The notes under the pieces: model-generated
The model's database searches: none
What the model saw: the letters and a program-made list of their open reading frames with translations, nothing else
Told to the model about the DNA's origin: nothing
Shown here: piece by piece, positions 41,701 through 53,639 of the stretch
How the letters are laid out: every line of letters begins with the position of its first letter
How positions within the stretch are numbered: position 1 is the stretch's first letter
Position numbers and translations under genes: made by a program
Origin: Rugosibacter sp.
GTDB taxonomy: Bacteria > Pseudomonadota > Gammaproteobacteria > Burkholderiales > Rhodocyclaceae
Length of the DNA stretch: 64,000 nucleotides
NCBI GenBank assembly: GCA_004322535.1
Contig: SCUZ01000056.1
Location: 33,284 to 97,283, forward strand
Reading direction: 5' to 3'

Positions 41701-43680
41701 GCGGCGGATCGGTTTGGGCAGGTCGGCAACCGTCGCGGCTTTGGCTACCGGCTCACGCATCTGATCAACCATCGGCGCATAGTTCGCGCCTGGAGCCCAT
41801 GAATTCTGCACGGGGGCTGCCATGTCTTGCGCTGCGGCGCGCGGCTCATCCGGTATGCGTACTAGCACCGGCTTTTTCATTTGGTTAATGGTTGCTGGAT
41901 CAAGGCCGAGGCTGTTCGCAGCCTCGCGCAAGTGGGCGCGGTAATCGGCTGCCTTCTGACCATCGGCTTGATACACCCGCTTGATCGCTTCCGCGCGTTT
42001 GTGCCCAGCCTCGACAGTGCCATCACGTCGGACGATGGGCGCGCCCTCGGCATCGTCAAGCGCCACAGCGAGCTTGCCCGGAGTGAACTCGCGGTTGATG
42101 TCCTGCACGATCATTTCCTGCTGATGTCGATCCGGCGCATCACTGTAGCTGCGCGGTTTTACGTTGTCGGCTTCGATAAGTCCCCACTTCGCTTGCCGTG
42201 GCGGCGGAAAAACTTCGGCGTTAATGCCATCTCTACCGGCCAGCCGCTCTTGATCCTGTACCAAAGGACGGGTGCCGGAATACCGATCCGCCTCGCCCAC
42301 TCTGGAAGTGGTAGCGTCTGCCCGTTGTGCGTCAGCCATTTCGACGCCCGATACAGTTTCGCGGCGGGTGGGTTCTCCAGCGGCAATCCGTTCTTCGCCC
42401 GGCGCAGCACGGAATTCGCTACTGGTTGCCCTGGCAATCTCGCGGCTTGCGATATGGTCATTGCTTGGCCATCGATTACTACTATCCGGCAACATGTCCG
42501 CCGCCGCACTTGGGGAGGTTGCGTTGTCCACAGGCAGTTCCCCGGCGCGTAATTGCCGTTCACGTCCCAACGCCCCAGCCAATGCCGCTGCGTCGAGGCT
42601 GGCCCCATGTCCTTGAGGAACTGCTGAAAGCTCTGCATCCACGCCGGGCACACGGTTATCCCCTTCCCGCCGTAGTATTTCCAGTCCCGCCGACCCGCTT
42701 CTGTGCAGCGCCGGATCATCGCCCGCCAGGCGTTGCGCTCGCGTTGAAATGGCTGCATCGCTTACCCCTTCGAGCGGGATGAACCCACTGGGCGCATTGC
42801 CTTCACTACCGCCTTGATGGCTCGCTGAAGCTTCGGGTTGGCGGGCGGCTTCTGCTGCGGCAGGGGCTTCATGGGGGGCTTTTGTGGTTTGCTCATTTGG
42901 CGTATTCCTGGTTGAAAACTTTTCGTGGGCGGCCTTCGCACCATTGGCGCCGGGGGCAATCAACATGGGCAAGGCGTTGATGGTGGTGTCGACCGCAGTA
43001 GCCAGTGTCGGGCTATTGGTGGCCTCAAGCGTCTTGTCGCCAGCCGCTGCGCCTGCTTTGGCGAGCATCTCGAACGGGTACAGCGTGGCGTTGGTCAGGT
43101 GCTGGCCAAGCTCGGTCTTGGGTTGGTAGGTCAGCGCATTGCCCACGGCATGCACTACATCCGCCGGGTCGGCATCGGTGATTCCAAGGGCTTTGGATGC
43201 AGCCGCACCAAGGCCAGCAATACCCGCTATTGGGAGTGCTGCACCCATGGTGGCCAAATTGGCTGCCGTCTCTGCCACCGGATAGCCGGATGCTACGGCC
43301 TGCACGGTTTTTGCTGCCGATACAACATAAGGTTCAGTGGCCATTGCGATGCGCTGCATGGTGGATGGCGCATCTGTTTCGCTTGATTCGAGCGGAATAA
43401 AGCCGGTTTGACTGGAACTATCCCCCGTTCCATTGGGTGTGCTGGCCTCTTCATCCAGCGGCACAAAGCCGCGCCTTGCGGCAGGCGGCTCCTTGTTAAA
43501 GCGTTGCCGGTATTCGGTGTTTAGCGCTGCCTGAACCTCGGGGGGTTCAAGCGCTGAATCCGTAATTTCATTGGACACAATCTGTTCAGCCTCGGCGTCC
43601 CGGGCTGCCTGCTCGGCAGTGCTGATGCGCGGGAAGTCGTCAGGGCGGCGATTATTTGTAGAGAGCGGAATGATTGGCAT
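38749..43680 (-). CDS. Large polyvalent phage-type protein (ParB-like region, Zn-peptidase-like HExxH, large C-terminal region)
   Basis: 1643 aa; NREFTPGKLAVALDDAEGAPIVRRDGTVEAGHKRAEAIKRVY; EVAAHEIAHLIDH; GFxPL(D/E) motifs in N-terminus. Confidence 0.8.
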   Translation of the reverse strand: MPIIPLSTNNRRPDDFPRISTAEQAARDAEAEQIVSNEITDSALEPPEVQAALNTEYRQRFNKEPPAARRGFVPLDEEASTPNGTGDSSSQTGFIPLESSETDAPSTMQRIAMATEPYVVSAAKTVQAVASGYPVAETAANLATMGAALPIAGIAGLGAAASKALGITDADPADVVHAVGNALTYQPKTELGQHLTNATLYPFEMLAKAGAAAGDKTLEATNSPTLATAVDTTINALPMLIAPGANGAKAAHEKFSTRNTPNEQTTKAPHEAPAAAEAARQPEASASHQGGSEGNAPSGFIPLEGVSDAAISTRAQRLAGDDPALHRSGSAGLEILRREGDNRVPGVDAELSAVPQGHGASLDAAALAGALGRERQLRAGELPVDNATSPSAAADMLPDSSNRWPSNDHIASREIARATSSEFRAAPGEERIAAGEPTRRETVSGVEMADAQRADATTSRVGEADRYSGTRPLVQDQERLAGRDGINAEVFPPPRQAKWGLIEADNVKPRSYSDAPDRHQQEMIVQDINREFTPGKLAVALDDAEGAPIVRRDGTVEAGHKRAEAIKRVYQADGQKAADYRAHLREAANSLGLDPATINQMKKPVLVRIPDEPRAAAQDMAAPVQNSWAPGANYAPMVDQMREPVAKAATVADLPKPIRREQIVSDLAKAMDTTIYEGRVKGKKRLGFFRPGVNEVRIKNASDIEVAAHEIAHLIDHRVKEISSAWRSDKALREELKSVSYDQQSVPEGFAEGVRLFLTQPETLEARAPRVYSWLNDFADKHQYGPALRKAQKQMTGWFGQDSLNRARSKIGTDKPLAEYFDRFWDKFRQSTVDDLHGIMQMERSLTGKINPNGPYESARLSRASASIADGAVRFGYPVKNRDGSFSWKGQGLEEILKPVAKSLDDALLYFVGRSSRELHGQGREHLFTSGEIDAMLRLRTPEREKAFQDYQTWNRGILDFAEAQNVINPESRRLWQRTQYLPFHRVEQPGGLKGKPGEWQGIQALTGGTTNIKDVLGNMVGNAAMLLDKSVKNEARLKIAKLSQREGGGKFMVKIDTDSRPVKISGDQVLDAMLKRYGIALDGDAPAFFDFLIKGQPPAGKNVVAVLQQGKPVWFEVGDPILYRALSAIDRPVQSEVVRWLGLPKRIGQATITMTPDFWMANIARDTLMGSVMSRSGFKPIIDSLQGMRLRMTNDPIYKDYIANGGGLSSIYLDEAALRTKLEKFYGRQGIDYRTVLDAPSKMLHFVETLGDAFEMSTRLGEYKKAIERGENPRHAAYQGREVSTDFAMRGDSKALGFMYDTVMFLKPALVSWDRLYRGLAHDPNKGAIAAKAGTIALLSAGLYLLNQNDPRYADLPDWDRDANWHFFVGENHFRYPKIWEIGALASGAERSVEKIMAADPTGLGKDFARILGATFNVNLMPQILAPLAEQAMNRNSFTKAPIETPGMENVQPFLRSKPGTSETMKAVGMATRDLPEALQVNPSRAEALLRGYFNTYAMYGLMLTDQALFGNKLPEKRTDELPVVRRFYANEPPKHTKYETEFYSLLQESKRLRGTLRELDDLGLREFADSKEQSPLAGEAKPLERAAKNLGSINNEMQAVKRNDALNPTEKRQKLDQLTMERNALLKAAVTESKAAQKLQP
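42159..42758 (-). CDS. HNH-like phage protein in an alternate frame inside the polyvalent ORF
   Basis: AWRAMIRRCTEAGRRDWKYYGGKGITVCPAWMQSFQQFLKDMGPASTQRHWLGRWDVNGNYAPGNCLWTT matches the YYGGRGI..W..F..F..DMG..DR.DN.GNY.PGNCRW pattern; SD-like AAGGGG upstream of ATG 42758. Confidence 0.75.
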   Translation of the reverse strand: MQPFQRERNAWRAMIRRCTEAGRRDWKYYGGKGITVCPAWMQSFQQFLKDMGPASTQRHWLGRWDVNGNYAPGNCLWTTQPPQVRRRTCCRIVVIDGQAMTISQAARLPGQPVANSVLRRAKNGLPLENPPAAKLYRASKWLTHNGQTLPLPEWARRIGIPAPVLWYRIKSGWPVEMALTPKFFRRHGKRSGDLSKPTT

Positions 43681-43682
43681 GA

Positions 43683-45143
43683 TTATCTGTAGTGCCCAGT
43701 TACGCGGCCGTTTTTGTCAAGAACCTCAACACCCTTTGGGGTGTCTTTGCCCAGCTTGAAATTCAGCATGGATTTATCTGATCGGAAACGGTTGGCCACG
43801 TCAGCACGGTCTAATCCTGCGGCAGGTTCCGTGGGCTTATCCCCACGACGATCAAAAACTTCATCATCCCCGACCTTTCGCCGACCTGCCAGTGCGACTT
43901 GGCGCGCGAGACCTGGGTCATAATCCGGGTTTTCTCTGCCAGTGTTGGTCGCTTTTGCTGTCCTGCGCATGATGTCCTGTTGCGTCATGCCACTAACTGC
44001 ATCGCGGGCGGCGTCAATCTCAAAATTGCTTCTTTGCTGGGTAGCGGTTAATCCACCACGGGCGTCGAGTTGGCGGGTCAGGCGCGCATCACGTCGGTCT
44101 TCGCGCGTTTGGTCTCGTTCGGACCTGAGGCCTTCGAGTTGAATTGATCGATCCAGCGTTGCCGCCTCCGAGTCACGTTTGGCTTTTTGCTCTGCGATGA
44201 ATTTCACGGCCTGCACCGGATTGAGCGCAAGTGCCGACTGCTCGGCCAAATCTGACACCTTTCCGGTTTTTGAACCAACGACCTTGCCTGAGGCGTCGAC
44301 TTGATCAATCTGGAGCTGGTCGCCACCGAGGTATTTCAGGTTAACCTTGTAACCATCAGGGAATCCGTCGCGGTTGTAAAGATTTTCAAAGTTTTTTAGC
44401 GCGCCTTGATGGTCGCCTACAGAAAAGCGGCGCACGCCCGCCATATATTCTTTGGCGTAGCTCACGCCTTCGTTTGAATCGAGGAAGTCGGTGAGCTGTT
44501 TTGCTTCCGCCACCTTGCCCTGCCTGAGCAATGCCTGCACCTCCTTGGGTGCAATATCCTTGAGGTAAAAATCCAGCGGATCGCGGAGCTGATTTGCACC
44601 ACCGGCTGCGACCGATGCGGGCGTAGGTGCGTTGGTGATAGCCCTGATTTCGTCTTGATCGGCAAGATCGCGGCGCTTGGACGCATTGCTCAGGGTTCTG
44701 AGCGCGTCATCGGGGCGTCCGGCGCGCTCATAAATTTGAGCCACCTCACTTGCTTTTGCAGAGTCAACCTCTTGCTTTGAAAATGGCTGATTTTCTCTTT
44801 GCTGAAAAGAGGAGCCCACGCCCATTGAATTCACGACACTTGCGGGTGATTGCCGACGGGCAGTTAAAGCCTCTATCGTGGGCTTGAAGTCAGCCTGTAT
44901 TTGGGTGCGCTGCACATCGTCCGTAGCACCTGCCAGCCGTTGATCCATTGCCTGCTGTGCTGCTTTGAGTGCATCCTCACCAGAGGCGGCTTGCGTTTCG
45001 GTGGGCGCTACCTGGCTAGATACGTTGGCTAGATCACCTTTGATCCGGGCGTCTTCAATATCAGCGGAAATTTTTCTGCTGGTGGTGTAAGTACCATTGA
45101 ACCCATCCAGAAAATCTTGAATACCATTTCGCTTGCGTCCCAT
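43683..45143 (-). CDS. Phage-type hypothetical protein, Gln/Ala-rich, likely structural
   Basis: MGRKRNGIQDFLDGFNGTYTTSRKISADIEDARIKGD; adjacent to the polyvalent gene. Confidence 0.6.
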   Translation of the reverse strand: MGRKRNGIQDFLDGFNGTYTTSRKISADIEDARIKGDLANVSSQVAPTETQAASGEDALKAAQQAMDQRLAGATDDVQRTQIQADFKPTIEALTARRQSPASVVNSMGVGSSFQQRENQPFSKQEVDSAKASEVAQIYERAGRPDDALRTLSNASKRRDLADQDEIRAITNAPTPASVAAGGANQLRDPLDFYLKDIAPKEVQALLRQGKVAEAKQLTDFLDSNEGVSYAKEYMAGVRRFSVGDHQGALKNFENLYNRDGFPDGYKVNLKYLGGDQLQIDQVDASGKVVGSKTGKVSDLAEQSALALNPVQAVKFIAEQKAKRDSEAATLDRSIQLEGLRSERDQTREDRRDARLTRQLDARGGLTATQQRSNFEIDAARDAVSGMTQQDIMRRTAKATNTGRENPDYDPGLARQVALAGRRKVGDDEVFDRRGDKPTEPAAGLDRADVANRFRSDKSMLNFKLGKDTPKGVEVLDKNGRVTGHYR

Positions 45144-45200
45144 GTTTTTCTCCCGGTAATATTGAGAGCGTGCCACGCATGGCGCGAGGCATCAGCAACA

Positions 45201-45542
45201 TCAAGGCGAAATGTTGCTGATACGGTAGTACTGTTGCGAAAACGACCGTTGCTTGATTTCTCGCGTCCCGAATTTGCCAACGTCAGGGCGGTAGCTAATA
45301 ATCCCACTGGAATAATCGAGCACCACATCATGCGCGCCGGTGGCTGCAATGGCCTGCATGTGCCGCCACGCGTCAGCAGCGGTGGCTTTGGGATGTCTGG
45401 ATTTGTACGCTTGCGCAAGCTGGTAAAACGCATTCTTCTGCCTTGTAATCCGCTTGGTTGAGCGGTTTCGTTTTGTAATGCCTTTTTTAAGGCTGCTGAC
45501 GGGTTTTTTATTGGTGGGAGTGGGTAGATATTCGGTGGTCAT
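45201..45542 (-). CDS. Hypothetical protein
   Basis: 113-aa ORF in minus-strand gene array. Confidence 0.5.
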   Translation of the reverse strand: MTTEYLPTPTNKKPVSSLKKGITKRNRSTKRITRQKNAFYQLAQAYKSRHPKATAADAWRHMQAIAATGAHDVVLDYSSGIISYRPDVGKFGTREIKQRSFSQQYYRISNISP

Positions 45543-45560
45543 TGTTTTCGTCTCCGGCGT

Positions 45561-45899
45561 TTAATTAAGTAGCTTGCCTGTTCTGTTTCTATCCGCCTGT
45601 CCTTCGACTTCAACAACAGTAACAAGCTCTGCTTTGACTGTCGCGAGCATTTGATGCAGCTTGTCTGCACATTTACAGACCTCTTGCGCCAGCGCATACG
45701 CACGCTCAGCGGTCTCGCTCGACGGGTTGGCGTTGAAATCGGTTTCAAGCGTTTTCTGAAAAAGAACATGCGCAAATAATTGGTTGGCCGTGTGAGCTAA
45801 GGCGTCGGCGTTGCTTGCGGCATAACCGAGGTAGTCTGTTGCAACCTCAGCCAGCATGACAGCGGTGGTTGCGTGAACTTCTGCGAGGGTGTTACTCAT
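45561..45899 (-). CDS. Hypothetical protein
   Basis: 112-aa ORF overlapping the upstream ORF. Confidence 0.5.
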   Translation of the reverse strand: MSNTLAEVHATTAVMLAEVATDYLGYAASNADALAHTANQLFAHVLFQKTLETDFNANPSSETAERAYALAQEVCKCADKLHQMLATVKAELVTVVEVEGQADRNRTGKLLN

Positions 45900-46242
45900 G
45901 GTTTTCTCCTGGAACTGATTTATAACGAAGGTAAGACGGATGTCTTGCAGATCGGATTGAACGCACCATGCCGCGCTCTTGCAAATAGCGCATGCCCCAG
46001 GACACTGCGCCGCGTGACCTGCCAGTAATCTGCATTAGCTCCCAATGCTCTAGCCAGCGCGGGTGTGCTGCTTTGAGTGCTTGCAGAACTTTTTCTGTAG
46101 CTGATCCCGTGCGGATGCCTTTCGGGAATGGATTGGGTGGCCACGGTGGGCGTTCGACATCGGCTTTGGCCGTAGCAGCTGAAGCAGAAATACTCATCAT
46201 TTGTTCGAGTATGCTGGGCAGCTTTGGTGGTGATGCGTTCAT
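45892..46242 (-). CDS. Putative wHTH DNA-binding protein
   Basis: EKVLQALKAAHPRWLEHWELMQITGRSRGAVSWGMRYLQERGMVRSI; ATGA overlap with dnaB. Confidence 0.65.
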   Translation of the reverse strand: MNASPPKLPSILEQMMSISASAATAKADVERPPWPPNPFPKGIRTGSATEKVLQALKAAHPRWLEHWELMQITGRSRGAVSWGMRYLQERGMVRSIRSARHPSYLRYKSVPGENHE

Positions 46243-47594
46243 CCCGGAAACCCAGTCGCCTTTGGCTTGAATGAATTGCGCGGGCTAGGCCCTTGCCATG
46301 ACGAAAATGTCATCAATCTGCCGTCATAGCGCAGGTTGATTTCACCTACTGGGCCGTTTCGGTTTTTTCGTAGGAGCAGCTCGGTAAACTTTTTCCAGTC
46401 TTGGGATTCTGAATAAAGTTCCTCCCGGTGGAGCATGGCGACAATATCCGCGTCCTGCTCGATTTCGCCGGAATCCCGCAGGTCGCTCATCATCGGGCGC
46501 TTGTCGTTACGGCCCTCTACACCACGGTTAAGCTGCGCCAGTACGATAATCGGTACGTTCAATTCTTTCGCCAGCGCCTTAAGGTCACGCGACAGGCTCC
46601 CGATCTGTTGCGTTCGGTTGTCCCCGTACCCAGTCATGAGGCCGAGATAGTCAATCACGATCAGATCAAGTCCTGACTTGCGCTTCGTCCTTTTGGCGCA
46701 CGCACGGACATAGCTGACGGTGATCGCTGGCTTATCATCCACCCATAGCTTGTTGCTGGCGATATTCGGCACAGCATCGGACATGTGTTCCCATTCCGCC
46801 ACGTCCTTCGTGCCTGAGCGCATCGCGTGCATGGAAACAGAAGAACGCGCAGACAATACCCGCATTCCAATTTCACGCTTGGTCATTTCCAGCGTGAAGA
46901 ACAGCACTGACTTGCCCCGGCTGGCGACGTTATCCGCCACGTTGCAGGCAAAAAGCGTCTTACCAACCGAAGGCCGTGCGGCAACAATAACCAACTGCCC
47001 ACCCTCTAATCCGCCAGTCAGGTGATCGAATTCCGCAAAGCCAGTCCGCAAGCCGGATGTTTCATCGCGGGCATCGATGTAGGACAGCACGTCATTCACT
47101 ACGTCACCAATGAGGGCTGGCTCATCGCCCTGCTGGTCAATTTCCGCCGCAAGCTTTAGCTCAATCTCGGCCACGATGTCCGTTGATGTTTTTAATCCAG
47201 GCTTGAAGCATTGGGTTTGCAGGTCATTGCCCACACCAACCAAGCGGCGCAAAGTGGCCTTTTCGCGGATAATTTCGGCATGGCGCCTGATGTTAGCGAT
47301 ACTGACTGTGCTGTTGGCCACCTCGGCCAGATATGTCAACCCACCCGTCTGATCGACTTCGTTGGACCGTTCAATCGACTCGAACACAGTTACCACATCG
47401 GGCAGCTTTCCGGCGTTGGACAGCAGGGTGATATGCCGGAAAATCCGTCGGTGGTCGTCGCGGTAAAAATCGGTTTCGCGCACTACGTCCGCAACCCTGT
47501 CCCACGCGCGGCCATCCAGCAGCAGGCCGCCGATCAGGGATTGTTCCGCCTCGACGGAATGCGGCGGGAGTTTGATTTCGGCGCTGGCGTTCAT
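46239..47594 (-). CDS. Replicative DNA helicase DnaB-type
   Basis: HSVEAEQSLIGGLLLD; LVIVAARPSVGKTLFACNVA; DLIVIDYLGLMTG. Confidence 0.95.
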   Translation of the reverse strand: MNASAEIKLPPHSVEAEQSLIGGLLLDGRAWDRVADVVRETDFYRDDHRRIFRHITLLSNAGKLPDVVTVFESIERSNEVDQTGGLTYLAEVANSTVSIANIRRHAEIIREKATLRRLVGVGNDLQTQCFKPGLKTSTDIVAEIELKLAAEIDQQGDEPALIGDVVNDVLSYIDARDETSGLRTGFAEFDHLTGGLEGGQLVIVAARPSVGKTLFACNVADNVASRGKSVLFFTLEMTKREIGMRVLSARSSVSMHAMRSGTKDVAEWEHMSDAVPNIASNKLWVDDKPAITVSYVRACAKRTKRKSGLDLIVIDYLGLMTGYGDNRTQQIGSLSRDLKALAKELNVPIIVLAQLNRGVEGRNDKRPMMSDLRDSGEIEQDADIVAMLHREELYSESQDWKKFTELLLRKNRNGPVGEINLRYDGRLMTFSSWQGPSPRNSFKPKATGFPG

Positions 47595-48382
47595 GCGGCC
47601 TCCCGGTGGTACTTGTTTTCGAGGCACTTTGCAAAACCCGCTGGTGACATCAAGAAGTCAATGTCGGCAAGAAATGGCGGCTTACCAGGTTGTGGATTTG
47701 CTCTTCCCGTTAGGAAGGAGGATTCTGCACAGGTGGCGAAAAATGCTTTCCATGATTTGAGACCATCATCAACGGTTTGGTAGCCAAAGGGTTTGCATGT
47801 CAACTTCGCTGCCTCGTTCCAGCGGGCTTTGATAGCACCCCGCCGTGCTGTGTTAAGAATTTTGCACACTGGGTTGTCTGGCATCAACCCATGGTAAGCG
47901 TCAATGATTTTATTTACTGGACACAGCAGCAGGTCGGCGCTAGCCGACGTAGCAGTTGAAAGGTTAAGGGAATCAGGAATCAGGTTAAGGGAATCAGCCC
48001 GAGCGCTTCCGATTTTCTCGGAACGTGTACCGATTATTTCGGTAGTGCTTCCGATTTGCTCGGGGGCGGGTATCTCTGATTCGGTTTCGTTCTTGTGCGG
48101 GTTCTGATGTTTTCTGAAATTCAGCACTTGAATGTAACGCTTGTCGGCGACCGCATAACGCTGAATGAATTCTTCCGCCTGAAGCCAATCAAGCAAAGGA
48201 TCCATGTCGACGTCGCGGTAGGGGAACGTTTCAGCCTTGATCCGCAGGGGACGGTCTTCAAGTCGGCCTTCTCTGTCCGCCAGCACCCACAAACCTTGGA
48301 AGGCCAGCGTGTATAACGGATCGGCAACACCGAGAAGTTCATTTTTGAACAAGCCAGGCTTTATGTTACGTGAGCGCGCCAT
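47591..48382 (-). CDS. Phage replication initiator-like protein
   Basis: MARSRNIKPGLFKNELLGVADPLYTLAFQGLWVLADREGRLEDRPLRIKAETFPY; ATGA-coupled to dnaB. Confidence 0.7.
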   Translation of the reverse strand: MARSRNIKPGLFKNELLGVADPLYTLAFQGLWVLADREGRLEDRPLRIKAETFPYRDVDMDPLLDWLQAEEFIQRYAVADKRYIQVLNFRKHQNPHKNETESEIPAPEQIGSTTEIIGTRSEKIGSARADSLNLIPDSLNLSTATSASADLLLCPVNKIIDAYHGLMPDNPVCKILNTARRGAIKARWNEAAKLTCKPFGYQTVDDGLKSWKAFFATCAESSFLTGRANPQPGKPPFLADIDFLMSPAGFAKCLENKYHREAA

Positions 48383-48384
48383 GG

Positions 48385-48651
48385 CTACGGCCTATCAATC
48401 AGTTTAGGCATCGCCGCGCGACCAGCAATTCTTGCAAGCAAGTTAAGCCATTCATTGCACGTTGCGCAAGTATTGCAGGCGACAAGCGGCACGCCGCAAT
48501 AGCAACAAGGTGCCGTCCTGCGCTTATGTGAAAATTTGATGACATTGCTCCGGCCATGCGGGGTAACCTGCGCACTGTTCAGATCCCCTTGAACTGCCGC
48601 TTCACCCTGCGCCCGGCTGCCACCGGGCGTTTTCACGTTAAGAGGCTGCAT
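48385..48651 (-). CDS. Hypothetical Cys-containing small protein
   Basis: 88-aa ORF with CCYCGVPLVACNTCATC (zinc-ribbon-like). Confidence 0.5.
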   Translation of the reverse strand: MQPLNVKTPGGSRAQGEAAVQGDLNSAQVTPHGRSNVIKFSHKRRTAPCCYCGVPLVACNTCATCNEWLNLLARIAGRAAMPKLIDRP

Positions 48652-48961
48652 GATCTGCCTCCTTCCGCAAACTGGCTTTTCTTATTACAGCCATATTCGC
48701 TTTGCGCTTAAGCGGTGCGGAAAGCTCAGCCTCGCGCTGACTGGCTTTCTCAGCCTGTTCGTTCAACCAAGCAGCAATATCAGTTGATTTCCACCGCCGG
48801 GACTGTGCCCCGATGAGGTCACCAGGTGGAAAGTCGCCAGCTTTAATTAATACATAGATGCGGCTGGTTGAAAGGCCGACAGCGCCACATACGGCGCGGA
48901 TCGGCATATAGGTAAACGGTAATGAGTGCACTTGGTTTCTCCTTGCGGAAACCCTGTGCAA
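48638..48961 (-). CDS. AlpA-family transcriptional regulator/excisionase-like
   Basis: MPIRAVCGAVGLSTSRIYVLIKAGDFPPGDLIGAQSRRWKSTDIAAWL. Confidence 0.85.
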   Translation of the reverse strand: MHRVSARRNQVHSLPFTYMPIRAVCGAVGLSTSRIYVLIKAGDFPPGDLIGAQSRRWKSTDIAAWLNEQAEKASQREAELSAPLKRKANMAVIRKASLRKEADHAAS

Positions 48962-49344
48962 TTCTGGCCCTGGGCGAATGCGGGCCTTCTTAGCGCCTTG
49001 CTGGCATTACGCCAGGCCAATCATGTTGTCCTGCGCCACTGACTGTTAGCTGGCACCACCATGATCCCGCTACTGCCTCAACAGCATTTCTGCCTATGGG
49101 CGGTGTAGCGGTGATGCGCGATTACATTGCAGGAGTTACTTTATTCAGCTTGGCGCGGACTTGTCAATACCCTAGCAAAAAATAATTTACAACATACCCA
49201 AAGCCCGGCAACGAATGGTGGGCTCGTGTAAAGTTGAGGCCATATGGGCGCAATGTACGGAGTCCTGTTCAGCGGTGCACGTTTGATGGTTAATTTGTGG
49301 GTTGATTCGATGATCTTCCTGAAAGCCTCATGAACACATGTTTA

Positions 49345-49435
<91 letters not shown>

Positions 49436-49485
49436 GCGACGCGGGATTATAGCCGTGAAGCGACAAGCCTGAAAGAAAAAAGGGA

Positions 49486-52243
<2,758 letters not shown>

Positions 52244-52253
52244 CTACGATTCT

Positions 52254-53630
52254 CTATGATTTTTTTGCGGGCTCTACTACGGTGATCTTTGGTGCTTTTG
52301 CAGACTGTTTTACCTTTGCAGACTCTGCATCCAAGGCGCGAAAATGCGCGAGCTTGTCGGCAATTTTTTGTTCCAACCCTCGCGCCACTGGCTGATACCA
52401 GCTTACCTGCGGCATGCCGTCGGGAAAATAATTTTCCCCTGCGGCGTAACCCTCGGCTTCGTCATGCGCATAACGGTAATCGGCTCCGTAGCCTAGCTCT
52501 TTCATCAGCTTGGTTGGCGCGTTGCGCAAGTGTTCCGGCACGCCACGGCTTTTGTCTTTGGCCACAAACGCGCGCGCCGCATTATAGGCGAGGTAAGCCG
52601 CGTTCGACTTCGGCGCCACCGCCAGATACAGCACCGCATTGGCCAGCGCCAGCTCGCCTTCCGGGCTGCCCAGCCGCTCATACGTGATGCAGGCATTCAA
52701 CGCCACTTCATGCGCGCGCGGGTCGGCCAGGCCGACATCTTCAATCGCCATGCGCACGATGCGCCGCCCCATGTACAACGGGTCAGCCCCGCCATCGAGC
52801 ATGCGCACCAGCCAGTACAACGCCGCATCCGGGTTCGACCCGCGTACGGATTTATGCAGCGCCGAAATCTGATCATAAAACGCATCGCCCCCCTTATCGA
52901 AGCGACGCAGATCCGCCGCCAGAATCGAATCCAGAAAGTCGGCGCTGACGATACGGTGCGGGTCTGCCTGTTGGTCTGCCTGCGTCGCTGTTTTTACCTG
53001 TTCCAGCACATTCAACAGCCGCCGCGCATCGCCATCGGCATAACCCAGCAGCCGCTCACGCGCGTCGGATTCAAAATCCAGCTCGGGAAAAGCCTGCACC
53101 CGCGCCCGATCGAACAGCGCGCCCAGCTCATCCTCCGTCAAACTGTGCAGCACATACACTGCCGCGCGCGAGAGCAGTGCGGAATTCACCTCGAATGACG
53201 GATTCTCCGTCGTTGCGCCGATAAACGTCACCGTGCCATTTTCAACATACGGCAAAAACGCATCCTGCTGCGCCTTGTTGAAGCGATGCACTTCATCCAC
53301 AAACAAAATCGTGCGCCGCCCGAGCGCACGCTGGCTCTCCGCCTGCTGCATCGCCTCGCGGATATCCTTGACCCCGGAAAACACGGCGGATAAGGCCACG
53401 AATTCGGCATCGAACGCATCCGCCATCAACCGCGCCAAGGTTGTCTTGCCCACCCCCGGCGGCCCCCACAGAATCATCGAATGCGGCACGCCGGAAGAAA
53501 AGGCCAGATGCAAAGGCTTGCCCGGCCCCACCAGATGCGACTGCCCGATCACCTCGTCCAGCGTCTGCGGCCGCAAGCGTTCCGCCAGCGGCGCAGCAGG
53601 CGGCATACCCGCGAAAAGATCAGCACTCAC
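52254..53630 (-). CDS. rarA: replication-associated recombination protein A (RarA/MgsA)
   Basis: PPAAPLAERLRPQTLDEVIGQSHLVGPGKPL; WGPPGVGKTTLARL; GTG start 53630. Confidence 0.93.
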   Translation of the reverse strand: MSADLFAGMPPAAPLAERLRPQTLDEVIGQSHLVGPGKPLHLAFSSGVPHSMILWGPPGVGKTTLARLMADAFDAEFVALSAVFSGVKDIREAMQQAESQRALGRRTILFVDEVHRFNKAQQDAFLPYVENGTVTFIGATTENPSFEVNSALLSRAAVYVLHSLTEDELGALFDRARVQAFPELDFESDARERLLGYADGDARRLLNVLEQVKTATQADQQADPHRIVSADFLDSILAADLRRFDKGGDAFYDQISALHKSVRGSNPDAALYWLVRMLDGGADPLYMGRRIVRMAIEDVGLADPRAHEVALNACITYERLGSPEGELALANAVLYLAVAPKSNAAYLAYNAARAFVAKDKSRGVPEHLRNAPTKLMKELGYGADYRYAHDEAEGYAAGENYFPDGMPQVSWYQPVARGLEQKIADKLAHFRALDAESAKVKQSAKAPKITVVEPAKKS

Positions 53631-53639
53631 GCAAAACGA

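Noticed and set aside
41881-42552. Plus-strand 223-aa ORF
   Set aside because: Antisense to the polyvalent and HNH-like frames, no recognised family
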